Position numbers and translations under genes: made by a program. 61,546 nucleotides of DNA, taken from the NCBI GenBank assembly GCA_964549765.1, contig CAZJWR010000017.1, positions 1 through 61,546 of the forward strand, in the 5' to 3' direction. Of this stretch, positions 26,930 to 36,323 are shown piece by piece. The DNA comes from CAZJWR01 sp964549765 (GTDB lineage: Bacteria > Zixibacteria > MSB-5A5 > GN15 > JAAZOE01). The notes under the pieces are model-generated. The model had not been told where the DNA came from and made no database searches. It was given only the letters and a program-made list of their open reading frames with translations. Positions within the stretch are counted from its first letter, which is position 1. Each line of letters opens with the position of its first letter.

Positions 26930-26958
26930 AAACTATATATTCAAGCGGTTACTGTCAA
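26930..26958 (-). promoter_or_regulatory. Putative promoter of the yceD-rpmF-plsX-fab cluster
   Basis: On the minus strand a perfect TTGACA (26958-26953) is 17 bases from TAGTTT (26935-26930). TATAGT (26937-26932) fits better in sequence but has a 15-base spacer. Transcription would start within a few bases of the yceD ATG at 26921. The rest of 26959-27149 shows nothing recognisable. Confidence 0.5.
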
Positions 26959-27149
26959 GCACTTTCTCTTCGTCAAATTACCTGTCCCGTACCGACTTAC
27001 ACAAATTCTTCTGCGCCCGCCGCAGGGCCTCGTTTTTTTCAAACACTTCGGGCTTCTCCGTTCCGATCGCAGGGGACGCTGTCCTAAAGAATGGTCGGGA
27101 TCGTCCGTTTGTTCCCGGCCGACCTATCATTCTCGGCGGACAGACCCGC

Positions 27150-27180
27150 AAAAAAAAGCCGGGGGAATTTGTCCCCCGGC
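27150..27180 (-). terminator. Rho-independent terminator after the esterase gene
   Basis: Nine-base perfect stem GCCGGGGGA / TCCCCCGGC (27158-27166 and 27172-27180) with a five-base loop; eight A on the plus strand (27150-27157) give a U-run after the stem on the minus strand. It lies 27 bases beyond the stop of the esterase lipoprotein. Confidence 0.88.
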
Positions 27181-27207
27181 TGATAGATTTTCCGCCTGGA
27201 CCGACGA

Positions 27208-28478
27208 CTACTTATTCTTGACCGCTCCCGAAGCCGGAAAATGTTCGGAATGGAAGATGAGGATGTCTTCAAGCAGATCGTACAGAAAATGATCCGCGGT
27301 TCCGGTCAACAGGCTGTTCCCTTCGAAATCGATGACCGTATGATTGGTGTCGCCGATGTCGTCGAGGAACTGGATGAAGCCATCCATCTGATCGGTATAG
27401 TAAAAGTTCGCGTTCTTCGATTCGATCAGCAGTTTCGGCATGTTGAGGAAATTGGCCGCCTGTCCGGCGCTGTCGGCAAGGTACAGGTTCGCGATATTCT
27501 GTTTCATCCAGGCATCCCAGATAAATTGCGCCGCAGCACTGTTCTCGTTGCCCAGCGAATCGATGGGAACATGAATCATATGCCGCTGCAGCAAGGTCGA
27601 GCGATCTCCCGTGAGAGAATCGGTTGGTTTGAACGCGAATGTCTGCGCCCCAAACTGATCGTCATAGACCGAATCNNNNNNNNNNNNNNNNNNNNNNNNN
27701 NNNNNNNNNNNNNNNNNNNNNNNNNNNNNNNNNNNNNNNNNNNNNNNNNNNNNNNNNNNNNNNNNNNNNNNNNNNCGCCGTCGAAATCCAGCGGCGCGTT
27801 GACGGCCGACACCGAACCGAACATGTCGGTTTTCAGGACAGTCGCGAAAGCGCCATATCCGCCCATACCGACGCCGCAAATGGCCCGGGACTTGGGATCG
27901 GGAACGGTGAGGTACCAGTCGTCGAGACGGTTGACCAGGGCTTGGCTTTTCAAAAGCTTGACAATGTTTACTTCCGGAAACGGGAAATTGTTCCGGTTGT
28001 AGTAATGCTGAATGATAAAGTCTTCATCCTCGGTCAACGCCGAAAAATATCGGCCTTGGGCGGCGGAATTGACAAAGAACGAGCCGCCCAACGGGGATCG
28101 CCCGTCGATGGAGACGATAATCATCGGCTGAATTTTGCCCTCCGACCAGAGCCGATTGGCAACGTCAGCCAGACCGTGTTCGAAATAGTACCGGTCGTCA
28201 CCTTGGAAGGGAGACAGCATATATAGCACCGGATAAGGGCTTCCGCCGCCGCTCTGCCAGTTATATCCCGGCGGGACCAGCGCGGTCGCAGGCATGTAGC
28301 CCGGATTCTTCTCGGTCGAGAAAAACAGGGAATAAAACGAAAAGGAGTTGAGGAACGGCAATCCCTGTTCCGGCGCCTGGGGACGGGTCGGATTATCCTT
28401 GGTCTTGTCGGTACAACCGCCGACCAGGAGCGCACCCACGATAACGATCAACGCCGCTATGATAAATCTTGATTTCAT
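27208..28478 (-). CDS. Esterase-like lipoprotein (D-type alpha/beta hydrolase), interrupted by assembly gap
   Basis: One gene broken by 100 N at 27676-27775. N-terminal part: lipoprotein signal MKSRFIIAALIVIVGALLVGGC (lipobox V-G-G-C at about residue 22), then the start of a putative-esterase fold (YPVLYMLSPFQGDD, PMIIVSIDGR). After the gap the reading frame differs, which suggests the real gap is not 100 bases, followed by ADHFLYDLLEDILIFHSEHF. At the nucleophile elbow the residue is Gly (CGVGMGGYGAFA) where the family has Ser (G-x-S-M-G-G). Start 28478 has GGAGG six bases upstream. 12 bases after the FadL gene. Activity as an esterase is doubtful. Confidence 0.72.
27676..27775. other. Assembly gap (100 N)
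   Basis: A run of exactly 100 N, a conventional placeholder. It lies inside the esterase-like gene, whose two parts are in different frames, so the true length is unlikely to be a simple 100 bases. Confidence 0.99.
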
Positions 28479-28490
28479 CGTCATCCTCCG

Positions 28491-29972
28491 CTAAAACCGG
28501 ACAGTAAACTGAATGATGGACTCGAATGCCGAACCTTTGTAGACCCCCGGCATATTGTCAACGATCATATCCGCGGCGATACCGTCGCCCGTGATATCCA
28601 TATTGCCGTTTTCGGTGGCCTCCGGATACAACCGGTATTCGGTCGCCAGATCGATGATGACATTCTCGAAAACCAGCCCCAATCCCAGGTTAAAGCTATG
28701 CGCCAGCCCGGGATCGAAGAAGGCGGGACTCTGAGTCCCGTCTTTGACCGGCGATTGATCCGCGGAATATCCGCAGCGCACCAAGACCCCGTCACGGTAG
28801 GCGTATTGAATGCCGACCGCAGCCTTCAGGCTGTTTTTCCAATCGACGGGAACCGCCAGATCCTGCGTCATCCAGGTATTCATAGGACCGTTGGTCGTGA
28901 TATTCGCATCGGCGAAGGTGTAATGGAATTTGTATCCGTCGAATTGCGACCAGAATGTGTATTCAACGTCAGCCGCGACCAGGGTCTTGTCGTTGAGCTG
29001 GTAGGCGAGGCCGCCGGCCAACTGGGCGGGGAGGGTCACGTCGGTCTTGAAATCGGCATCGGCTTTGTATATGGCGCCCGATGAGAGGATGAAATTGATC
29101 GAGTCGGGATAGGTCATTACTTCCGGCCGGGTATGGTAGGCGGGATTATCCGGCATGTAATAATAGAAGTACGATGAACCCTTCACGGTGGCCTTGGTCT
29201 GGATGGCGTAGCTCAATCCGATGTTGAGCCGGGGCGTGGGCTTGAGCAGGAAACCGGCTCGAAGATTGGGCGCGTATCCTTTGCCGTCCGAATTCTGCCA
29301 TTCGGTAATCAATTCGTTGGGCCGGCTGGCGACCTGATCGTAGAAGAGAGCCGACGGATCGGCCGGGTTGGGACGGAGGAAGAATCCGCCGTACACGAGA
29401 TCATTCTTGAGGACGCCGGCCGATATGCCGAAGCTCAGCAAATTTTCCTTCAGTTCGATCGCACCCACGACGTTGACCGCCACCGCATCGAAATTGTGTT
29501 GAATCTGTTGGCCCGGCAGGGAGGCGGCGTTATTAAGCGGGCTGAATACCTGCCAGGAAAGATTCTTGTCGAATGGTTGGAATACCGCAAACCCAGCGGC
29601 TACTTTCCGACCGGCCACGGGAAATTTAAAAAATCCTCCCAGGGTGGGATTCGTCAATACCTTGTATCGATTATAAATCTTCCCGTCGTAAAAGCCGACT
29701 CCGTAGCCGTCGTATGTTACATCCGGCGTATAGGAGTACTGATAATTGGTAAAAACCTCGTCAAACGTCAATTGGTCTTCCGTGGTGTAAAACAAACCCG
29801 CCGGGTTATAGTATGCCGCCGACCAATCGTCGGCGACCGCCCGGAAAGCGCCGCCCATGGCTTTGGCCTTGGCGCCGACTCCCGAGATTTCCAAACCGCC
29901 GCCCCATGCGGATGCAGTCAGGCACCACGCGCAGATCACACTCAGCGTAAAGAGGACTGCAGCTTTTCTCAT
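28491..29972 (-). CDS. FadL/TodX-type outer membrane protein (OMPP1 family)
   Basis: 493 residues. Signal peptide MRKAAVLFTLSVICAWCLTASA then GGGLEISGVGAKAKAMGGAFRAVADDWSAAYYNPAGL, the characteristic N-terminal hatch motif of FadL-like porins (G..A.AMGGA..A..DD.SA.YYNPAGL). The rest alternates strands, with a final aromatic strand ending IQFTVRF. FadL-type channels take up fatty acids, hydrocarbons or aromatics. Start ATG 29972 has GGAG seven bases upstream. Followed by the esterase-like lipoprotein, which may act on the same hydrophobic substrates. Confidence 0.85.
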   Translation of the reverse strand: MRKAAVLFTLSVICAWCLTASAWGGGLEISGVGAKAKAMGGAFRAVADDWSAAYYNPAGLFYTTEDQLTFDEVFTNYQYSYTPDVTYDGYGVGFYDGKIYNRYKVLTNPTLGGFFKFPVAGRKVAAGFAVFQPFDKNLSWQVFSPLNNAASLPGQQIQHNFDAVAVNVVGAIELKENLLSFGISAGVLKNDLVYGGFFLRPNPADPSALFYDQVASRPNELITEWQNSDGKGYAPNLRAGFLLKPTPRLNIGLSYAIQTKATVKGSSYFYYYMPDNPAYHTRPEVMTYPDSINFILSSGAIYKADADFKTDVTLPAQLAGGLAYQLNDKTLVAADVEYTFWSQFDGYKFHYTFADANITTNGPMNTWMTQDLAVPVDWKNSLKAAVGIQYAYRDGVLVRCGYSADQSPVKDGTQSPAFFDPGLAHSFNLGLGLVFENVIIDLATEYRLYPEATENGNMDITGDGIAADMIVDNMPGVYKGSAFESIIQFTVRF

Positions 29973-30084
29973 CCTTATCTCCACCGCTATAATGAACAAA
30001 CCCTCATCGGTTCACCTTGTTTCCAATCGCGCCCTGCCCTTTTCCATACTTGCATATGGAAAAAAGCTGCAAAAAACGAATGCG

Positions 30085-30114
30085 CAAGTTACTATATCGC
30101 CGAATCTTTGTCAA
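30085..30114 (-). promoter_or_regulatory. Putative promoter of the FadL-esterase operon
   Basis: Minus strand: perfect TTGACA (30114-30109), 17-base spacer, TAACTTG (30091-30085). Transcript leader of about 105 bases to ATG 29972. Confidence 0.45.
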
Positions 30115-30215
30115 GTCTGCGCTTTATTTTTTTAACCGGCATACATTTGCTCATGTTGTCAAGACGCACCACGGGCCGTTTTTTTCCAATGACAGAGAAA
30201 ATTTTTCCGGATGTC

Positions 30216-30261
30216 GGCGAAATCTTTTCGCCTTCGGCCCCGTTCCGGCGACGTTCGCCGG
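30216..30261. repeat. Two perfect 17-base inverted repeats upstream of the polysaccharide locus
   Basis: GGCGAAA-TCT-TTTCGCC at 30216-30232 and CCGGCGA-CGT-TCGCCGG at 30245-30261. Each has a seven-base arm and a three-base centre and both contain GGCGA...TCGCC. Centres are 29 bases apart, about 105-145 bases before the SLBB start codon. Candidate operator pair or leader hairpins. Confidence 0.5.
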
Positions 30262-30367
30262 CGGAGCCATGATACCTATCTCGCTGAAAATCAATCAGTT
30301 ACACGGTTTTTGACATGGCGGGCATTGCGGCTGCTTTGTCTCCGGCAAAACCATGGAAGGTTGACAT

Positions 30368-32704
30368 ATGAGAAAAATAATTTGGATTAGCGGCCTGATT
30401 CTCATTTTGGTCTACATCAACTGGATCGGTGACGGCTTCGCCCAGTCGCTCAGCGATCAGATGGACGCGTATCGCGAACTGGTCAAGCAGCAGCATGACC
30501 GTCCCGCACCGGAAAATGGCGACTATCACACGCCGCCGATTTATAATGACGAGGAACAAGCCGCGCCTGATTCGTTGCGAGCGCGACATCGCCAGGCCGT
30601 CGCCGCAGCGATATCGAAAGAAAGCGCCGCGACCGATCCCGCCGGTCATCAACTGGTTCTCCCCGAGAGCAAGGCGGTCAGGCGGTTCGGCGACAATTTG
30701 TTCACTGCGCCTCACGTCGGCGACATCAACCCGGCCTTGGTTCCTGAAGACTATCTTCTCGGTCCCGGTGACAATATTATCGTCAGCCTTTGGGGAAGGG
30801 TGCAGCAGGAATGGAATCTCACCGTTGACCGTGAAGGCAAAATATTCATCCCCAAGGTGGGCGAAATTCCCGCCTGGGGCATGACCTTGGACGAATTCAA
30901 GCGGCATCTCGACGCCAAACTCTCCACCGTGTATACCGGCTACGAGCGGCGCGTTACCCTGGGAAAGATTCGTACGATCAAAGTATTTGTGTATGGCGAG
31001 GTAATCTCGCCCGGCGGCTACGCCGTTTCAGCCCTATCGACGCTCTTCAACGCTCTGTACATGGCCGGCGGGCCGTCGGAAAACGGGTCATTCCGCCGGA
31101 TCAAATTAATCCGCGATCAAAAATCGACGCCGATCGATCTTTATGATTTTTTAATCAAGGGCGATAAGACCTGCGACGTTCCCCTGCTATCCGGCGATGT
31201 CATCTTCGTGCCGCTGGCCGGACCGCAGGCGACGATTCGCGGCGAAGTCAAGCGTCCCGCCGTCTACGAATTGCTGGGGGACGAAACCGTCGCCGATCTG
31301 ATCGACCTGGCCGGCGGCCCGACCGCCGACGCCTATCTGGGGCGCCTGATGCTCGACCGTGTGGGCGAGAACGATTCCCGCGAGGTGGTCGATCTCGATT
31401 TCCGCGCAGAAGACCGGGAGAATCTGCCGCTGGCCGATGGCGATGACCTGTCGGTGTTCTCCATCTACGAGATGCGGCAGAATATCGTCTGGGTCAACGG
31501 CATGGTCAAACATCCGGGGACGTTCGAACGCACCGAATCGATGCGCATCTCCGATTTAATCGACAAAGGGCAACTGCTGCCAAGCGGGGTTTATGTGGAT
31601 CGGGCCGATCTGTATCGTCATCATCGTGACGGGCGGACCGAGATCATCGCCGTCGATCTGGCATCGGTTCTGCGGGGCGACACCGCCGCCAACGCCAGGC
31701 TGTGTGATCTCGATTCTCTGTATATTTACAGCGCCGACGAAGTCGAACGGAAAAAATATGTCTACATCGACGGCATGGTGCAGAACCCGGGGCAGTATCC
31801 CCTCTATGAAAACATGGCCGTATCGGATTTGATTTTTCTCGCCGGCAACCTCAAGGAAAGCGCCTATATGCTCCAGGCCGAATTGGCGCGGATCGACAGC
31901 GTCGGCGAAACCCATCTCCTGCACGTATCGCTCGGCCCGGCCCGGCCCCAGGACAACCTGCAGCTGAAAGAAAACGACCGGCTGTTCGTCCGCCGCATCC
32001 CCGGTTATCAATTACATCGGATGGTGACCATCGACGGCGAGGTACAATTTCCCGGCCGATATTCGTTGACGCAGGATCATGAAACCCTGTGGCGGCTGAT
32101 CAAACGGGCGGGCGGCTTCACGGATAAGGCCTTCCCCACCGGGACCGTCTTCAAACGGACGGCCATCGCCGACGATCTGGCAAGAAAAGACATCGAGGAT
32201 ATCCTCACCCGGTCCCAGCCGCTGGTAGCCGATTCCACCGGCCTGCTCAAACCGGTGCCGGCGGTCGAATTTCAAACGGATGGTATGGATCGCATAATTA
32301 TCGATATGGATCGGCTCATGGCCAGCAACGGGGCCGAGGGCGACTTCGCCCTCCAGGCCGGCGACGATGTTTTTATCCCGGAGGTGCCGACCGGCATTTC
32401 CGTGCTCGGCGAAGTGTCCGCCAACGGCACCATCAAGTATCAGCCGGGCCAAAAAGTGACCTATTATCTCGACCGGGCCGGCGGTTTTACCAAACGCGCC
32501 GATAAAGGCCAGACACGGCTGATCAAGGCCAACGGACGGGTGTTCTCGTCAGGCAACGTGAAAGGACGCAAGGTCGATTTGGGTGATGTCGTCGTCGTTC
32601 CGGCTGAAATCAAGAAAGAACACGATTGGCTCAAATATCTCACGGCCAGCCTGTCGGTCCTCACCGGCGTGGCCACAACCGTATTGCTGATCGACCGACT
32701 CTAA
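30368..32704 (+). CDS. SLBB-domain polysaccharide export protein (Wza-like)
   Basis: 778 residues. Signal-anchor at 5-27, a polar linker, a Poly_export domain beginning PALVPEDYLLGPGDNI (about 120), then SLBB-type repeats with the V.G.V..PG.Y pattern near residues 209, 289, 373, 465, 553 and 678 (YGEVISPGGYA, NGMVKHPGTFE, DGMVQNPGQYP, DGEVQFPGRYS and so on). A hydrophobic C-terminal segment (YLTASLSVLTGVATTVLLIDRL) could be a membrane anchor. Such proteins form the periplasmic/outer-membrane channel for capsule or EPS. First gene of the locus; Wza itself has fewer repeats. Confidence 0.9.
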   Translation: MRKIIWISGLILILVYINWIGDGFAQSLSDQMDAYRELVKQQHDRPAPENGDYHTPPIYNDEEQAAPDSLRARHRQAVAAAISKESAATDPAGHQLVLPESKAVRRFGDNLFTAPHVGDINPALVPEDYLLGPGDNIIVSLWGRVQQEWNLTVDREGKIFIPKVGEIPAWGMTLDEFKRHLDAKLSTVYTGYERRVTLGKIRTIKVFVYGEVISPGGYAVSALSTLFNALYMAGGPSENGSFRRIKLIRDQKSTPIDLYDFLIKGDKTCDVPLLSGDVIFVPLAGPQATIRGEVKRPAVYELLGDETVADLIDLAGGPTADAYLGRLMLDRVGENDSREVVDLDFRAEDRENLPLADGDDLSVFSIYEMRQNIVWVNGMVKHPGTFERTESMRISDLIDKGQLLPSGVYVDRADLYRHHRDGRTEIIAVDLASVLRGDTAANARLCDLDSLYIYSADEVERKKYVYIDGMVQNPGQYPLYENMAVSDLIFLAGNLKESAYMLQAELARIDSVGETHLLHVSLGPARPQDNLQLKENDRLFVRRIPGYQLHRMVTIDGEVQFPGRYSLTQDHETLWRLIKRAGGFTDKAFPTGTVFKRTAIADDLARKDIEDILTRSQPLVADSTGLLKPVPAVEFQTDGMDRIIIDMDRLMASNGAEGDFALQAGDDVFIPEVPTGISVLGEVSANGTIKYQPGQKVTYYLDRAGGFTKRADKGQTRLIKANGRVFSSGNVKGRKVDLGDVVVVPAEIKKEHDWLKYLTASLSVLTGVATTVLLIDRL

Positions 32705-32722
32705 GGGGAGGAAACGCGCATC

Positions 32723-33832
32723 ATGTTATCAGGAAAATCAATTCTCATCACCGGGGGCACGGGATCATTCGGGAAGAAATTCATCGGAACGGTTCTGGAC
32801 CGGTTCCCCACCATCCGGCGGCTGGTGGTCTATTCCCGCGACGAGCTAAAGCAGTACGACATGAGTCAACAGTATCCCCCGTCGAAATTTCCACAGGTGC
32901 GTTTTTTCCTCGGGGATGTACGCGACAAGGATCGGTTGCGCCGGGCCATGGAGGGCATCGACGTGGTCATTCACGCCGCCGCCCTCAAACAGGTCCCGGC
33001 GGCGGAATATAATCCTTTCGAAGTGATCAAGACCAATATCATCGGCGCCCAGAACGTCGTGGAAACCGCCATTGACGACGGCATCCAGCGGGTCGTGGCG
33101 CTGAGCACCGACAAGGCGGCGGCGCCAATCAACCTGTACGGCGCGACCAAACTTTGTTCGGACAAGTTATTCGTGTCGGCCAATAATTTCCGCGGGCGGC
33201 ACGATATCATGTTTTCGGTCGTCCGGTACGGCAACGTCATGGGCAGCCGGGGAAGCGTTATCCCGTTTTTCATGAAGAAGCGGCGCGAAGGGATCATCCC
33301 CATCACGGATGAGCGGATGACCCGTTTCAATATCACTCTCGAAAACGGCGTTAACCTGGTTCTGTATGCCCTGGCGCATATGTGGGGCGGCGAAATCTTC
33401 ATACCCAAGATCCCGAGCTACCGCATCACCGATCTGGCCGAGGCGATTGCACCGGAATGCGAACGAAAAATCATCGGCATCCGGCCCGGGGAAAAACTGC
33501 ACGAGGAAATGATCACGGCCACCGACGCTATTAACAGCATCGAGTTCGATTCGTATTTCGTGATTCTGCCCTCGATGAAACTCTGGGATGTCGAAAAATT
33601 CACGAGAGCCTTCGGTGGGCGGCCGTGCCTGCCGGAATTCAGCTATTCCAGCGGAAATAACACCGACTGGCTCGATGTGGAACAAATTCGAGAATTAATC
33701 CGCCGCCACGTCGATAGCTCATTTTCAACCGAACCCGCGACGCGGTCGGATACGCTCGGACGATTGACGTTTGTGCGGCGACCCGAATCAATTGCGAACC
33801 GGATGACGGAAACGGTTGTCGGCGGCGTATGA
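32723..33832 (+). CDS. pseB: UDP-GlcNAc 4,6-dehydratase (inverting), first pseudaminic acid step
   Basis: 369 residues, extended SDR. N-terminal LITGGTGSFGKKFIGTVL with the T-G-G-T-G-S-F-G motif; catalytic Asp130-Lys131 and Tyr139 in STDKAAAPINLYGATK, the PseB/FlaA1 arrangement. It produces UDP-2-acetamido-2,6-dideoxy-beta-L-arabino-hexos-4-ulose. The PseC gene follows 18 bases later. Assignment to Pse (rather than FnlA or CapD products) rests on the neighbours. Confidence 0.88.
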   Translation: MLSGKSILITGGTGSFGKKFIGTVLDRFPTIRRLVVYSRDELKQYDMSQQYPPSKFPQVRFFLGDVRDKDRLRRAMEGIDVVIHAAALKQVPAAEYNPFEVIKTNIIGAQNVVETAIDDGIQRVVALSTDKAAAPINLYGATKLCSDKLFVSANNFRGRHDIMFSVVRYGNVMGSRGSVIPFFMKKRREGIIPITDERMTRFNITLENGVNLVLYALAHMWGGEIFIPKIPSYRITDLAEAIAPECERKIIGIRPGEKLHEEMITATDAINSIEFDSYFVILPSMKLWDVEKFTRAFGGRPCLPEFSYSSGNNTDWLDVEQIRELIRRHVDSSFSTEPATRSDTLGRLTFVRRPESIANRMTETVVGGV

Positions 33833-33850
33833 GCCGCACAGGAGGAGATC

Positions 33851-35107
33851 ATGACTGATGAAAGATTTCTGCCGTACGGCAGGCATTATATAACCGGCGA
33901 TGATATCGACGCCGTCGTCAACGTCCTGCAATCCGACTGGTTGACCCAGGGACCGGTGGTTCCGGAATTCGAGGACGCGCTGGCCGGCAACCAGGGGGCA
34001 TTGCATGCCATCGCCTGCGCCACTGGAACCGCGGCCCTGCATTTGTCGATGCTGGCGCTGGGCCTGAAGCCGGGCGAGGCTGTCATCACGTCGCCCAATA
34101 CGTTCGTCGCCAGCGCCAATTGCGCCCGTTTCGTCGGGGCGCAGGTCGTTTTTGCGGATATCGATCCGGCCACCGGCCTGATCGACCCCGACAGCGTCGA
34201 ACGAATACTGCGAAAAGACACGAACCGAAACATCCGCGCGATTATTCCCGTACACTTTGCCGGCCAGCCGGCCGACCTGCCTGCGCTGCACGATATGGCT
34301 ATGGAACACGGCGTCTGGATTGTGGACGACGCCTGTCATGCCCTCGGCGCGACTTACCTTCACGGAGATCAGGAATATCGTGTGGGCGGCAATCCGCACA
34401 GCGACCTGACCGTGTTTTCGTTTCACCCGGTCAAGCATGTGGCCATGGGTGAAGGCGGTGCCGTCGTGACCGATAACGACGAACTGGCCGAACGGATCCG
34501 CATGTATCGCAACCATGGCATCACGCGCAGCGATTTCGTCAACGCCGACTTGGCCCACGATGCCGGCGGAGTGGCCAATCCGTGGTATTATGAAATGCAT
34601 GATCTCGGATACAACTATCGTCTGACCGATATCCAGGCGGCATTGGGTCTGAGCCAGCTGCAGCGGCTGCAGCAGTCACTGACCCGACGCCGCGAAATCG
34701 CCGAGAATTACCGCCGATTGATCGCTCGCGTTTTCAAAAATGGCGAGGTGACTCCGCTGCACGTCGTACCACAAACGACCCACGCCTATCACCTGTTTGT
34801 CGTCAAGATCGATTTCGATAAATTCGGGCTTTCACGGGCTGTCGTGATGAATCGTCTTCGCGCCGAAGGTATCGGCACCCAGGTTCATTATATTCCGGTG
34901 CATCTGCAGCCGTATTACCGCCGCGTCAGCCCCACCGATCCATGGAATCTCCCGGGCGCGGAGGAATATTACGCCAAAGCTTTGACCTTGCCGATGTATC
35001 CGGAGTTGACCGATGGCGACGTGGAACGCGTGGTCACGGAGCTGGCATCGGCTCTCGGCATCAAACAGGAAAAACTCTCGCGCGCCCACAAGGTCGGGCG
35101 CGATTGA
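33851..35107 (+). CDS. pseC: UDP-4-keto-6-deoxy-L-AltNAc aminotransferase (DegT family)
   Basis: 418 residues, PLP enzyme. The internal-aldimine Lys is at 195 (SFHPVKHVAMGEGGA); PSPNTF-like SPNTFVASANCARFVGAQ and DDACHALGATY with the Asp are in place. PseC installs the 4-amino group with glutamate as donor. AGGAGGAGATC precedes ATG 33851. A strong terminator follows the gene, so downstream pse genes need another promoter or readthrough. Confidence 0.9.
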   Translation: MTDERFLPYGRHYITGDDIDAVVNVLQSDWLTQGPVVPEFEDALAGNQGALHAIACATGTAALHLSMLALGLKPGEAVITSPNTFVASANCARFVGAQVVFADIDPATGLIDPDSVERILRKDTNRNIRAIIPVHFAGQPADLPALHDMAMEHGVWIVDDACHALGATYLHGDQEYRVGGNPHSDLTVFSFHPVKHVAMGEGGAVVTDNDELAERIRMYRNHGITRSDFVNADLAHDAGGVANPWYYEMHDLGYNYRLTDIQAALGLSQLQRLQQSLTRRREIAENYRRLIARVFKNGEVTPLHVVPQTTHAYHLFVVKIDFDKFGLSRAVVMNRLRAEGIGTQVHYIPVHLQPYYRRVSPTDPWNLPGAEEYYAKALTLPMYPELTDGDVERVVTELASALGIKQEKLSRAHKVGRD

Positions 35108-35147
35108 TCGTGACACGCAACACCTCCTTTGCATTAATGCGGTCGCC

Positions 35148-35181
35148 AAGGCGGATGATGAAACGGCATCATCCGCCTTTT
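35148..35181 (+). terminator. Rho-independent terminator after pseC
   Basis: Eleven-base stem GGCGGATGATG / CATCATCCGCC (35150-35160 and 35167-35177), six-base loop, T-run at 35178-35181. Sits 40 bases beyond the pseC stop, in the 268-base space before pseF. Confidence 0.85.
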
Positions 35182-35375
35182 CGAATCTTGCACTCGCGGT
35201 ATCGCCTGTCGTTGGGGCGGAATTATTTTCGGGCAGGCGACGGCAAATTCAGCCGATAGGCGCCGGGGACTGACGAAGGCATCGTGAGGGCGGGCGGAAT
35301 GCGCTGCGGGACATATGATTATCATAACCGGAAATCGCCCGAATCGGGCACGGGATGTGTTTATCCCTCTTTCGT

Positions 35376-36149
35376 ATGATACTGGCAATTCTACAAGCCC
35401 GGGTTTCCTCGACGCGTCTGCCGGGGAAAGTTCTAAAGCCGATCTTGGGACGGCCGATGTTGGAGATGCATCTCGAACGGCTGGCCCGGTCGGCGATGAT
35501 CGAGAAGCTGATCGTGGCGACCAGCGACCGGCCCGATGATACTCCCATAGCGGAACTATGCGCCAAGCTGGACCTGGCCTGTTTTCGCGGCAGCCTGTCG
35601 GATGTGCTCGATCGGTATTATCGCGCCGCCAGACGTTTTAATCCCGAAACAGTCGTGCGGCTGACCGGTGATTGCCCGTTGGCCGATCCGGCCGTCATCG
35701 ATGCCGGGATCAACTATTTTCTGAAGAATAATTTCGATTACGTCAGCAATTGCGTCGAACGGTCATTTCCGATCGGTTTGGATTTCGAAGTGTTTCGCTT
35801 TGGCTGCCTCGAAACCGCCTGGCGTGAAGCCGTCTTGCCGTCCGAACGCGAACATGTCACGCCTTTCATCAAGAACCATCCGGAACGATTCGCGGTCGGG
35901 CATTATACAAGCCCGGTCGATTTGTCGCATCATCGCTGGACGGTTGACGAGCCTGATGATTTCGCGTTCGTCACGGCCGTGTACGAGGCGCTCTACGGCG
36001 ATAATTCCCGATTTACTACCGAGGATATTCTGACATTGCTTGAGGAAAAGCCTGAATTGATGCAATTGAATTATCACATCGAACATGGCGAAGGGTATCG
36101 CAAGTCGCTTCGGGAAGACCAGGCATTCTTTGCCGCTCAAAAGCTGTAG
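35376..36149 (+). CDS. pseF: CMP-pseudaminic acid synthetase candidate (SpsF-type cytidylyltransferase)
   Basis: 257 residues. Begins ILAILQARVSSTRLPGKVLKPI, the nucleotide-binding loop of SpsF/COG1861-type cytidylyltransferases (Q-A-R-x-x-S-T-R-L-P-G-K). Further VVRLTGDCPLADP, and HHRWTVDEPDDF, typical of the family. Neighbouring pseG and pseI suggest CMP activation of pseudaminic acid. A start 7 codons upstream is possible, but ATG 35376 puts the loop at the usual distance. Confidence 0.8.
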   Translation: MILAILQARVSSTRLPGKVLKPILGRPMLEMHLERLARSAMIEKLIVATSDRPDDTPIAELCAKLDLACFRGSLSDVLDRYYRAARRFNPETVVRLTGDCPLADPAVIDAGINYFLKNNFDYVSNCVERSFPIGLDFEVFRFGCLETAWREAVLPSEREHVTPFIKNHPERFAVGHYTSPVDLSHHRWTVDEPDDFAFVTAVYEALYGDNSRFTTEDILTLLEEKPELMQLNYHIEHGEGYRKSLREDQAFFAAQKL

Positions 36150-36323
36150 CGACACCAAGATGCAATGAATTTCATGTCCGCAGAGCCGCTGTAACCGGGT
36201 CATGTCCGGCCTCGGTGCGGGTAGCATGTAACATACTTCTCCGATTTGCTCCGATTGGCGGTGGATTTTATTGCATTTTCCTCGTATATTAGTTGTAGGT
36301 TCTAATGAAAGGAAGTGGGCTGT

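Larger units (their letters stand above)
29973..30367. other. Divergent intergenic region, 395 bases without a gene
   Basis: Separates the FadL gene (minus) from the polysaccharide locus (plus). It holds the FadL promoter candidate (30085-30114), and two perfect inverted repeats (30216-30232 and 30245-30261). No open frame with codon structure was found on either strand. A promoter for the plus-strand SLBB gene is not obvious. Confidence 0.5.

Noticed and set aside
30330..30345. Possible sigma-54 site TGGCGGGCATTGC before the SLBB gene
   Set aside because: Offset is 10 bases instead of 12.
36240..36323. Possible sigma-54 site near TTGGCGG...ATTGCA before pseG
   Set aside because: The GG and GC elements are 16 bases apart instead of 12.
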